A stretch of DNA of 64,000 nt from the NCBI RefSeq assembly GCF_032878875.1, contig NZ_CP118157.1:434001-498000 (forward strand), given 5' to 3'. Below the pieces are notes generated by a model. That model was not told the origin of the DNA. It saw nothing but the letters and a program-made list of their open reading frames with translations, and did no database searches. Numbering within the stretch: the first letter of the stretch is position 1; every line of letters starts with the position of its first letter. Positions 25,206 to 33,507 of the stretch are shown here, piece by piece. Source of the stretch: Microbacterium sp. AB (lineage in GTDB: Bacteria; Actinomycetota; Actinomycetes; Actinomycetales; Microbacteriaceae). Position numbers and translations under genes: made by a program.

Positions 25206-26543
25206 ATGAACATAACCGCGGATGCGATGGCTGCACAGGTCGGGGGACGCACCGCGAGCACGATCGCCGATGAGATCACCGCTCTCATCGAGGTCGGCGT
25301 CCTTCCGCAGGGCGAGCGGCTTCCCACGATCCGCTCGGTCGCGACGTCACTGGGCGTCAGCGTCGGCACCGTGGCCGAGGCATGGAGCGCCCTGCGGTCG
25401 CGCGGGCTCGTCGAGACGCGCCGGCGCGGCGGCACCACGGTGGTCGGGGCGACGACGGGAGCTCGGCCGTTCGCGGGGTGGAGCAACGTCGACTTCCTGC
25501 TCTCGAGCCCGGACGTGTCGCTGCAGCCTCCGCTCGAGGCGGCCTTCGCGCACGCGGTGCGCCAGCCGGGGGTCAACGCGTGGGGACGCGAGCACATGAT
25601 CAGAGAGCTGCGCGACGTCGCGATCGCCCGCTGGCCGTTCCCGGCCGAGGCGTGGACGAGCGCGGGCGGCGGCACGGAGGGACTCTGGCTCGCGACGAAG
25701 GCGGTGATCGAGCCTGGTAGGCCGATCGCCGTGGAGGAACCTGCTGCGCCCGGATACCTGGCGACGCTCGCGGAGCTCGGCGTGCGCGCCATCGGCGTGC
25801 CCGTGGACGACGACGGCCCGTCGCCGGATGCGTTGAGGGCGGCGCTCGCGGAGGGCGCGGCGGCCTTCGTCCACCAGCCCGGTGGACCGTACTCGACCCG
25901 GCATGTGCTCGGCGAGGGGCGTGCGGAGGAGCTCGCCGGTCTCGTCGAGGACTCCGACGCCGTCGTGCTCGAGGACGACTCCTTGGGACCGCTCTCGCCC
26001 GTCCTCGTGCGTACCGTGGGTGACCGCCTGCCGAGCCGGACCATCCGTGTCCTGAGCTTCTGTCGGGCCTACGGTCTCGATCTGCGCACGTCGGTCGTGG
26101 GCGGGGCTCAGCGTCTCGTGGAGCGCGCCATCGCCGCGAGGAGCGCGGGCGTCGCGTCCAACAGCCGCATCCTCCAGCACGCCCTGGCCGCACTCGTCCG
26201 CGACCCCGACGCGGAGCGCGTGGTCGACGCGGCGCGCGCCCGCTACTCCGCCCGCACGGAACTGGCCGTGCGCGTCTTCGCGGAGGCGGGTCTCGCCGTC
26301 CACGCCGGCCCCGGGAGCCACGTGATCTGGGTGGAGGTCATCGATGAGGGCGCCGCCGCGCTCGCACTCGCGGGCAGGGGCGTCATCGTCGATGTGGGCC
26401 GGACGTCGTTCGTGACGCGGCAGGAGACGGGTCTGCTGCGGCTCTCGACGGCTCAGCTGCCGGAGGATCCCGCGCTCGTGGCGGAGCTGGCTTCGCTCGT
26501 CTCCCGAGCATCACACGGCGACTTGCGGGTCGCCTTCGATTGA
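25206..26543 (+). CDS. MocR-type (GntR/aminotransferase) regulator with altered PLP site
   Basis: 445 residues. An N-terminal GntR winged helix (about 15-80: IADEITALIEVGVLPQGERLPTIRSVATSLGVSVGTVAEAW) is fused to a fold-type I aminotransferase-like domain. The position of the PLP Schiff-base lysine, in a context usually reading SFSKxxGPDLR, here reads SFCRAYGLDLR with Arg287, so a covalent PLP aldimine should not form. Other landmarks (LEDDSLGPLS, HQPGGPYS) remain. Either it binds PLP non-covalently, senses another ligand, or has lost cofactor control. It is convergent with, and overlaps by 33 bp, the FAD monooxygenase gene. Confidence 0.85.
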   Translation: MNITADAMAAQVGGRTASTIADEITALIEVGVLPQGERLPTIRSVATSLGVSVGTVAEAWSALRSRGLVETRRRGGTTVVGATTGARPFAGWSNVDFLLSSPDVSLQPPLEAAFAHAVRQPGVNAWGREHMIRELRDVAIARWPFPAEAWTSAGGGTEGLWLATKAVIEPGRPIAVEEPAAPGYLATLAELGVRAIGVPVDDDGPSPDALRAALAEGAAAFVHQPGGPYSTRHVLGEGRAEELAGLVEDSDAVVLEDDSLGPLSPVLVRTVGDRLPSRTIRVLSFCRAYGLDLRTSVVGGAQRLVERAIAARSAGVASNSRILQHALAALVRDPDAERVVDAARARYSARTELAVRVFAEAGLAVHAGPGSHVIWVEVIDEGAAALALAGRGVIVDVGRTSFVTRQETGLLRLSTAQLPEDPALVAELASLVSRASHGDLRVAFD

Positions 26544-28271
26544 CGATGCGGCGCCGGCGCGTGCCGCGTGGGCGTGACGGCGGCGATGCGTGCCGAGCAG
26601 CGTGTCGAGCACGGCACCCGGAGCGTCGTCGAGACCGTGCCAGGCCACGTGGTGGTCGGGGCGGATGAGGGTGAGGGGCTCGGTATAGAGCTCGCGTGCC
26701 GCATCGTCGAAGAGGTAGACGACGTCGAGCGGAAGGTCGCGTCCTGCGGCCGCATCGATGAAGCCCTGCACCTCGGACCCGGCGGAGGGATCGCTGACGA
26801 GCAGCAGGGGACGAGTCGTGATGCGGTCGTAGAGGCGCGTGCCGAAGGGGTCGATCACTCCGTCGGGTGCGCGATGCCCCGGGAGAGAGACGTCACGGTA
26901 GACGTGCGGGCTCCACGGCTCTTCGCTGGCATGCTGGTCGGGCTCGTACCAGATCGCGTCCGACCGGTCGTACCGCTCGTCGAAGACGACCCCGGGGGCC
27001 GGCCCGGCCCCTCGTCGCAGGATCTGCGCGATCTGCAGCCGACGGCGGCTGGCCGCTGGAGTGGCGTCCGCGTCGTCGGGAAACCCGAGCTCGCGCGCCG
27101 CGGCGAGGTTGGATGCGCTGCCAGCTGCGCGTGCGCTCGCATGATCGCCGATGCGGTGATTGTGCGGGCGACGCTCCTGGTCGTAGGAGTCCAGCAGAGC
27201 GTCGTCGGCGATTCCCTTGACGACCGCGGCGAGCTTCCACCCGAGATTCGCCACATCGCCCAGCCCTTCGCCGAGGTTGCCCCCGGGCGCCCGGACATGC
27301 GCGGCATCGCCGACGAGGAGCACCCTTCGTCGGCGGAAGCCGGTGGCGATGCGCTTGCTCGGGTAGAACGGATGCACGGCCACGACCTCGAGGTCGAGCT
27401 CGGCGCCGAACGCGTGCTTCGCGATCGCTTCGAGCTCGGCGGTCCCCGGCAGCGCATCCACTCCGTAGGGGCCCGCGTAGACTCGCCAGTCGCGCTCGTT
27501 CAGCGCGGCGAGGAAGCCGCTGTAGTGCTGATTCGCGACGATGTTCGTCGCGCTGGGGAACGGCCCGATCGCCGGCGGGTAGTCCCCGTGCACGCGGACG
27601 ACGAAGCGAATCTGACGATGGGTCGCATATGCGCCCTCGCGCTCGATCCCCGCAGCCCGCCTGACGGTGCTCTTCGAGCCATCGGCGGCGACGATGTACC
27701 GGGAGCGGATCGGCCGGGACTCCCCGGATCCGACGTGCCGGACCGTGCTGACCGCATCGTCGCCGGACTCCGCGAAGCCCTCCCACGCCCAGCCCCCTGA
27801 GACCGGCACGCCGAGTTGCGCGAGCTTGCGGAGGAACGCGGCCTGCAGGACCGTCTGAGGCCGGCGTATGGCCTCTTCCGCGCTGGGGGAGCCGATGGCG
27901 ACACCGGCGAACGACCGGGGGCGGGATCCTCTCAGACGGTGCCCCGTGAGAGATGTGACGAGCTCGTGCCCGGTGTGCCATTCCGGCGGCACCGTCCACG
28001 ACTGACGTATGTCGTGCAGGACGCCCCAGCGTCGGAACAGCTCTGCCACGCGACTCGTGTGCCCCATCGCACCGGCTCGTATGAGCGGTGCATCGACGGC
28101 GCGGTCGACCACGGCGACGCGCAGCCCGAACTGCCGCAGCTCGAGCGCGGCCGCCAGTCCGGCCGGGCCCGCGCCGACGACGAGCACGTCGACCGAATCG
28201 GGCGGCGTCTCCAGGGGGAACCGGACGACGTCGCTTGCGTGCTCGTGGTGAGAAGGGGTGGCGATGACCAT
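26511..28271 (-). CDS. FAD-dependent aromatic hydroxylase-like monooxygenase (PheA/TfdB/MhpA type)
   Basis: 586 residues. GAGPAGLAAAL (near residue 33) is the FAD Rossmann motif, VAADGSKSTVR the DG motif that contacts NADPH and FAD, and VGDAAHVRAPGGNLGEGLGDVANLGWKLA the GD motif. The C-terminal 120 residues fit the thioredoxin-like dimerisation domain of the phenol hydroxylase branch. Such enzymes hydroxylate aromatic rings with NAD(P)H and O2 in the cytoplasm. It is the last gene of a leftward run with two ATPases, two permeases, a binding protein and an LLM monooxygenase, separated from the ATPase gene by 35 nt. Confidence 0.85.
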   Translation of the reverse strand: MVIATPSHHEHASDVVRFPLETPPDSVDVLVVGAGPAGLAAALELRQFGLRVAVVDRAVDAPLIRAGAMGHTSRVAELFRRWGVLHDIRQSWTVPPEWHTGHELVTSLTGHRLRGSRPRSFAGVAIGSPSAEEAIRRPQTVLQAAFLRKLAQLGVPVSGGWAWEGFAESGDDAVSTVRHVGSGESRPIRSRYIVAADGSKSTVRRAAGIEREGAYATHRQIRFVVRVHGDYPPAIGPFPSATNIVANQHYSGFLAALNERDWRVYAGPYGVDALPGTAELEAIAKHAFGAELDLEVVAVHPFYPSKRIATGFRRRRVLLVGDAAHVRAPGGNLGEGLGDVANLGWKLAAVVKGIADDALLDSYDQERRPHNHRIGDHASARAAGSASNLAAARELGFPDDADATPAASRRRLQIAQILRRGAGPAPGVVFDERYDRSDAIWYEPDQHASEEPWSPHVYRDVSLPGHRAPDGVIDPFGTRLYDRITTRPLLLVSDPSAGSEVQGFIDAAAGRDLPLDVVYLFDDAARELYTEPLTLIRPDHHVAWHGLDDAPGAVLDTLLGTHRRRHAHAARAGAASSIEGDPQVAV

Positions 28272-28306
28272 GGGTCGGGTGGCCTTTCTTGCAGAGAGAG
28301 GGGCGA

Positions 28307-29155
28307 TCAGCCGACCGTGTGCCGGGCGAGTGCGGCGCGCAGCTCGTCACGCTCTGAGCGGTCGATCGCGGCACCGCGCAGGGTCGGTGCCGACCCGATG
28401 AGCAACCGCGTATAGGGATGTGTCGGGCGGTTGATGATCTGCTCGGTCGGCGCGTCCTCGACGATCGTTCCCCGGTAGAGCACGATGGTTCGGTCGGTGA
28501 TCCCGGCCACCGACCCGAGATCGTGCGAGATGAACACGAGGGCGACGTCGCTGCGGCGCAGCTCTTCGAGCAGGTGCAGCACCTGCACGCGGTTCGCCGA
28601 GTCGAGGGCGCTCACGGGTTCGTCGAGGATGAGCAGTTCCGGCTCGGTGACCAGCGCTCGTGCCACCGCGACGCGTTGCCGCTGCCCTCCCGAGAGCTCC
28701 GCGGGGAAGCGGTTCGCGAAGTCGGCGTCGAGCTTCATCCGGGAGAGGTGCTCGTCGACTCGGCTGGAGATCTCCGCGGACGAGAGACCGCCCCTGAGCC
28801 GCAGCGGTTCGGCGATCGATGCCCCGACGGTGAGATCGGGGTCGAGGCTGCGCAGCGGGTCCTGGAACACGTACTGGACTGCGCCGCGGCGACGGAACCC
28901 CCGCCAGCGACGGGAGTCGAAGCCGGTCACATCCGTGCCCTCGATACGGACGACCCCGCTCGACGGCTTGACGAGGCCGAGAACCGCGCGGGCGATCGTG
29001 GACTTCCCTGAGCCGGTCTCCCCGATCACGCCGACCGACTCGCCGGCTTCGACGCGCAGCGACGCCTCTTTGATCACGTGCTTGCGGGCGGCTCCGCTTC
29101 CGAAGTGCACGTCGAGGCCCTGCACGTCGAGCAGCGGCGCTCCGGCGTCAGCCAC
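28307..29155 (-). CDS. ABC transporter ATPase, DppF-like
   Basis: 282 residues. Walker A GETGSGKST, signature LSGGQ, Walker B LILDEP and H-loop ISHDLG are intact. The N-terminal segment VHFGSGAARKHVIKEASL and the NRPTHPYTRLLIG C-terminal extension are characteristic of oligopeptide-type ATPases. The start overlaps the end of the DppD-like gene by 8 bp. It pairs with that subunit in the importer encoded from 28307 to 33459. Confidence 0.88.
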   Translation of the reverse strand: MADAGAPLLDVQGLDVHFGSGAARKHVIKEASLRVEAGESVGVIGETGSGKSTIARAVLGLVKPSSGVVRIEGTDVTGFDSRRWRGFRRRGAVQYVFQDPLRSLDPDLTVGASIAEPLRLRGGLSSAEISSRVDEHLSRMKLDADFANRFPAELSGGQRQRVAVARALVTEPELLILDEPVSALDSANRVQVLHLLEELRRSDVALVFISHDLGSVAGITDRTIVLYRGTIVEDAPTEQIINRPTHPYTRLLIGSAPTLRGAAIDRSERDELRAALARHTVG

Positions 29156-29972
29156 GGTCGGCTCCGGTCGCGGTGAGGAAGCGATCGAGCCCGTACAGCT
29201 CGTGCTCGTCGATGAGCAGCTTCGTGTACTCGTGGGTGGGCGCGAACAGGATCTGAGACGCCGGGCCCTGTTCCACCACCCGCCCGTCCTTGAGCACGAT
29301 CACGTCGTCGCACAGCTGCGCGACGACGGCCAGGTCGTGAGAGACGACGAGGAGCGCGAGCCCGATGCGTTCCTTCAACTCGACGAGCAGATCGAGGATC
29401 TCGGCCTGCACGGTCACATCCAGCGCCGTCGTGGCCTCGTCGGCGATCAGGATCTCCGGTTCGAGCGCGATCGCCCCGGCGATGAGCACGCGCTGCAGCA
29501 TGCCGCCGGAGAGTTCATGGGTGTACTGCTGATACACGTACTCGACCTCGCGCAGATGGACCGTCTCGAACAGTTCGAGCACCCTGGCCTTCGCCGCGTT
29601 CCCCCGGAGCCCGCCCTTGACCCTGACGACCTCCTCGATCTGCCTCCCCACCTTGATCGACGGGTTGAGATATGAGCCGGGATCCTGGAACACCGCAGCG
29701 ATTCGGCTCCCGCGGAGCGACTGCCACGACCTCGGCGAGAGCGCGCTCGCGTCCTGCCCGAACAGATCGATTCGGCCGCGGGAGATCGCGAACACGTCGG
29801 GGAGGATGCCGAGCACGGCGCGGCAGGTGAGGGTCTTGCCGCTACCGGACTCGCCGACGACTCCCAGCACCTTTCCGCGCTCGAGCGACGCGGACACTCC
29901 GGCGACGGTCTCGGCGCCGGAGAGTCGATTGCGCAGGTGGAGGTCGTCGATGACGAGGAGCGGTTCGCTCAT
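29148..29972 (-). CDS. ABC transporter ATPase, DppD-like
   Basis: 274 residues from ATG 29970-29972. Walker A GESGSGKTL, signature LSGGM and H-loop VSHDLAVV are typical of DppD. Walker B reads LIADEATT where DEPTT is usual, a proline-to-alanine change next to the catalytic glutamate, which is tolerated in some homologues. The start overlaps the permease stop by 4 bp. Confidence 0.87.
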   Translation of the reverse strand: MSEPLLVIDDLHLRNRLSGAETVAGVSASLERGKVLGVVGESGSGKTLTCRAVLGILPDVFAISRGRIDLFGQDASALSPRSWQSLRGSRIAAVFQDPGSYLNPSIKVGRQIEEVVRVKGGLRGNAAKARVLELFETVHLREVEYVYQQYTHELSGGMLQRVLIAGAIALEPEILIADEATTALDVTVQAEILDLLVELKERIGLALLVVSHDLAVVAQLCDDVIVLKDGRVVEQGPASQILFAPTHEYTKLLIDEHELYGLDRFLTATGADRG

Positions 29973-30835
29973 GCCGCGATCTCGACTTTCCGTGCCGAGG
30001 CGACGGGCCTCGTCCCGGCCGAACGGCCGTGGACGCCCGCAGCGTCGCGGATCGCGTCGGCGAGCAGGTTGAACGCCCAGACGGTCAGCATGATCAGCGC
30101 CGTCGGGAACAGCGGGGCGTAGGGACGGTAGCCGAGGTATCCGAGATCGGACGCGAGCAGTCCGCCCCAGGTCGGGGTCGGCGGCTGGACGCCGATACCG
30201 AGGAACGTGAGGCTCGCGACGATCACGAGCCCGGTGCCCATGGTGTTGGCGAGCGCGACCCCGATCGGTGGCAGCACCTTCGCCCAGACGTGGTGTCGGA
30301 TCACCCACCAGGTCGATGCTCCGGCGAGGACGGCCGCCTCCACGTACTGTGCGTTGGCCGCTTGCAGGGCGGCGGCGCGCGCCACCCGGTAGAAGACGGG
30401 AGACACCAGGAGGCCGACGGCGAACATGGCCTGGTTGATGCCGTTGCCGAGCAGCGCGGTCATGGCGACGGCGAACACCAGGAACGGCAGCGCGATGAGC
30501 GTGTCGACGAGGCGCAGCGTGAACCATTCGAAGGCGCGTCCGAGGTAGACGGAGAGGACGCCGGGCAGGGCTCCGACGAAGAGCGCGATCGCGGCGACCT
30601 CGACGGCTCCTGCCACGCTGACCGGCGATCCGGCGAGCAGGCGGCTGAGGACGTCCCTGCCGAGGTAGTCGGTGCCGAGCCAGTGCAATGCGCTCGGCGC
30701 TGCGAGGATCTCGTCGCCGCCTTCGAGCGGGTCGTACGGGGCGAGGAGCGGGCCGAAGAGAGTCAGCGCGGCGATGAATGCGAGGATGCCGAACGCGATT
30801 CTCGCAGAGCGCAGGCGGGTGAGGTTGCGCAGCAT
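29969..30835 (-). CDS. ABC transporter permease, DppC-like
   Basis: 288 residues. The DPLEGGDEILAAPSALHWLGTDYLGRDVLSRL loop marks a DppC-type protein. Five further helices, the EAA loop (YVEAAVLAGAST...KVLPP) and FLGIGVQPPTPTWGG follow. The C-terminal tail after the last helix is longer than in the other DppC-like proteins here. It starts 1 nt after the DppB-like gene ends. Confidence 0.87.
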   Translation of the reverse strand: MLRNLTRLRSARIAFGILAFIAALTLFGPLLAPYDPLEGGDEILAAPSALHWLGTDYLGRDVLSRLLAGSPVSVAGAVEVAAIALFVGALPGVLSVYLGRAFEWFTLRLVDTLIALPFLVFAVAMTALLGNGINQAMFAVGLLVSPVFYRVARAAALQAANAQYVEAAVLAGASTWWVIRHHVWAKVLPPIGVALANTMGTGLVIVASLTFLGIGVQPPTPTWGGLLASDLGYLGYRPYAPLFPTALIMLTVWAFNLLADAIRDAAGVHGRSAGTRPVASARKVEIAA

Positions 30836-30836
30836 G

Positions 30837-31874
30837 TCAGACCCCTCTGGCCGATGCGGGCGAGATCCGGTTGAGGATCAGATTGACGATGACGTTGAAG
30901 GTGACCACCAGCACGACGGCGATGACGAGCACTCCCTGCACGGCAGGCACGTCGCCGCGCAGGGCGGACTCGCTGGCGAACACTCCGTATCCCGCGAGCC
31001 CGAAGATCGCCTCCGTCACGACGGCGCCGCCGAGAAGGTTGGGGAACTTCATGCCGAGGATCGCGATGGCCGGGCTGACGCCGTTGCGGAGCACATGGAC
31101 GAAGAACACCCGCCTCGGGCTCAAGCCCCGCACGATCGCCCCCGTGACGTAGTTCTCGCCGGAGGCGGTGACCAGCCCGGTCCTCAGCTGACGTGCGACA
31201 TCGGCGATCGTGTCGAAGCTCAGCGCGATCGCGGGCAACAGCAAGTGGCTGAGCCATGGCCAGAGTCCTGCGTCGAGCGGGAGATAGCCGGCCGACGGCA
31301 GCCAGCCGAGGCTGACCGCGAACACCGCGACGAGCGCGATGCCGACGACGAAGGGCGGCATGGTCGAGATGAGGGTCGTGAACGCCGTGACCCCCCGGTC
31401 GACCGGCCTCCCCCGGAACGCAGCCGCGAGGACTCCGAGCGCGAAGCCGACGACGACCCCGATGACGAGCGCGAGGAACGATGCGGAAAGGCTGACGATC
31501 GCCCTGCCGAGCAGCAGCTCGCTGATGCTCTGGCCGTTGTACCAGCTGTTTCCGAGGTCGCCGCGCAGCAGCGAGCCGAACCAGTCGAGATACTGCACGA
31601 CGAACGGCCGGTCGAGCCCCCACTCGCGCTCGAGTGCGGCGACCTGCTCCGGTGTCGCCGACTCGCCGAGCTGCAGGTAGGCAGGACTCAACCCGCTCAG
31701 GTTGCCGAGCAGGAATGTGGCGAACGTCCCGAGCAGGAACACCGGCACGAACACTCCGACGAGCCTCAGCACGGTGCGTCCGACGCGATGCAGCCTGAGC
31801 ACGCCGACGGTCTTCGCCGACGCGACTGGCTGAAGGGAGAGCCTGGTGCTGAGATGCTCGGCCTGGGCCGTCAT
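30837..31874 (-). CDS. ABC transporter permease, DppB-like
   Basis: 345 residues, with an N-terminal cytoplasmic extension of about 35 residues not seen in the other two DppB-like proteins. The first helix, the GLDRPFVVQYLDWFGSLLRGDLGNSW block and the EAA-like loop (YVTGAIVRGLSP...VLRN) are typical of the DppB family. The ending FGLAGYGVFASESALRGDVP also fits. It forms the channel with the DppC-like permease. Confidence 0.87.
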   Translation of the reverse strand: MTAQAEHLSTRLSLQPVASAKTVGVLRLHRVGRTVLRLVGVFVPVFLLGTFATFLLGNLSGLSPAYLQLGESATPEQVAALEREWGLDRPFVVQYLDWFGSLLRGDLGNSWYNGQSISELLLGRAIVSLSASFLALVIGVVVGFALGVLAAAFRGRPVDRGVTAFTTLISTMPPFVVGIALVAVFAVSLGWLPSAGYLPLDAGLWPWLSHLLLPAIALSFDTIADVARQLRTGLVTASGENYVTGAIVRGLSPRRVFFVHVLRNGVSPAIAILGMKFPNLLGGAVVTEAIFGLAGYGVFASESALRGDVPAVQGVLVIAVVLVVTFNVIVNLILNRISPASARGV

Positions 31875-31929
31875 GGATGGTGCTCCTCTGTTCCGATCGA
31901 GCCGACGAGCTGCGCCGACGGGAAGGCGC

Positions 31930-33459
31930 TCAGTCGTCGATCGTGACGCCGGCCCAGTGGATCTGGCCCGGCACAGCCGGGATGTCGGAGACGCCCTTCT
32001 TCACGAACAGGTTGGGCTGGCTGTAGGTGAAGATCGTCGGGCTCGTCCTGACGCCGATCGCCGTTGCCGCTTGGAGGTTCTTGCCATAGTCCTCCGCGTC
32101 GAGGGGCGTCTCTCGTGCGACCTTCACGGCCTCGAGGAACTCGTCCGAGACGTAGGGCCCCGCGAGGTTCAACGGACCCTCGGGGCCGAAGTGCGCGGTG
32201 AGCGTCTGCACGGGCGATTCGCGGCCGGTCGTCCCGTAGGTGGAGAGCGCGAGCTCCTTGGCGAAGAACGGCTCCGCCCAGTTCGTGTCGACCTCGATGT
32301 TCGCCGTGATCCCCACAGCCGCGAGCTGGGCCTGGATGATCTCGTTCTGGGGCACGTCCGCGGAGACGACGAGGTCGACGGAGATGTCGCCTTCGGAGTA
32401 GCCGGCATCGGCGAGCAGCTGCTTCGACTTCTCCGGGTCGTAGGGCCAAGGGTCCTCGACCTCGGACGACCAGGCGACATAGCCTTCGGGGAACGGCTGG
32501 GCGGTCGCCTTGCCGTATCCGAACGAGAGCTTGTCGACGAACTCCTGTCGGTCGATCGCGTACCGTGCGGCATCGAGCACCGCGGGGTCGTCGAAGGGCG
32601 TCTTGAGGCTGTTGACCGAGATGTTGGACGCGTTGAAACCGGGATGCTCGACGACATCGAGGTCGGCGCTCACAGCTGCCGCCGCTTGAGCGGCGGAGAG
32701 GTCCGCGAAGTTGTAGACCCCCGTCTGCAGGGCGGAGACGATCGACGAGGCGTCGATTCCCCACGAGAGCTCGATGCGATCGATGTGGATGTTCTCGGCG
32801 TCCCAGTAGTCGGGGTTCTTCTCGAGGTAGACGTGCGACTCCGGGACGAGCTCGAGCACGGTGAAGGGTCCGGCGCCGATGGGGCTGGTCGCGAGATCCT
32901 CCGCGCTCACGGCGGGGCTCGTGATCTGGGCGACCCGGCGGCCGAGCAGCAGGGGGATCTGATGGTCGACCTGCGTCAGATGCAGCGTGACGTCCGTCGC
33001 GCTGTCCGCCGTGATCGTGTCGATCGAGGTCAGGTCACCGCTCAGCGCAGAGTCCTCTTGCGTCTTCGCTCGCTCGAGGTACAGCTTGACCGCCTCGGCG
33101 TTCACCGGCTCACCGTCCTGGAACACGAGCCCTTCGCGCAGATGGAAGGTGATGGCGTCGCCTGCCTCGTTGTAGTCCCAGCCCTCGGCCAACCCCGGTT
33201 GTGCCTCGCCCTTCTCGTCGATCTCGGTGAGCGAGGCGTAGACGAGGGCGGTCTGATTGAACGCGAAGCCACTGCCCTGCACCACGGGATCCCACGTCGA
33301 GGGCGGGTAGGAGTTCGCCCACTTCAAGGTCTTCGTGCTCGAGGCGTCGTCGGCCGATCCGGCCGGCGAGCATCCGACGAGCACTGCCGCGGTTCCGAAG
33401 CCCGCGAGGGCGAGGAATCCTCGTCGGTCGAGGAGAAGGGCAGGGGCGGAGGAAGCCAT
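31930..33459 (-). CDS. ABC transporter substrate-binding lipoprotein, family 5, with Tat-type signal
   Basis: 509 residues from ATG 33457-33459 (an upstream TTG at 33471 would add four residues). The N-terminus has DRRGFLALAGFG followed by the lipobox LVGC at Cys30, i.e. a twin-arginine motif combined with lipidation, unlike the Sec-type lipoproteins of the other importers here. The body has LKWANSYPPSTWDP, the ITFHLREGLVFQDG block and IGAGPFTVLEL, fitting SBP family 5. Tat export suggests folding or cofactor/ligand loading before export. It follows the LLM monooxygenase gene by 48 nt. Confidence 0.85.
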   Translation of the reverse strand: MASSAPALLLDRRGFLALAGFGTAAVLVGCSPAGSADDASSTKTLKWANSYPPSTWDPVVQGSGFAFNQTALVYASLTEIDEKGEAQPGLAEGWDYNEAGDAITFHLREGLVFQDGEPVNAEAVKLYLERAKTQEDSALSGDLTSIDTITADSATDVTLHLTQVDHQIPLLLGRRVAQITSPAVSAEDLATSPIGAGPFTVLELVPESHVYLEKNPDYWDAENIHIDRIELSWGIDASSIVSALQTGVYNFADLSAAQAAAAVSADLDVVEHPGFNASNISVNSLKTPFDDPAVLDAARYAIDRQEFVDKLSFGYGKATAQPFPEGYVAWSSEVEDPWPYDPEKSKQLLADAGYSEGDISVDLVVSADVPQNEIIQAQLAAVGITANIEVDTNWAEPFFAKELALSTYGTTGRESPVQTLTAHFGPEGPLNLAGPYVSDEFLEAVKVARETPLDAEDYGKNLQAATAIGVRTSPTIFTYSQPNLFVKKGVSDIPAVPGQIHWAGVTIDD

Positions 33460-33507
33460 CGGGAGTTCCAATCGGGGGTGGCGTGGGTCGTCGTGCGGGG
33501 CGTCGGA

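Noticed and set aside
29148..29972. DppD-like ATPase as a pseudogene because Walker B reads LIADEATT instead of DEPTT
   Set aside because: The catalytic glutamate is present, all other motifs are intact and the frame is full length, so it is kept as functional.
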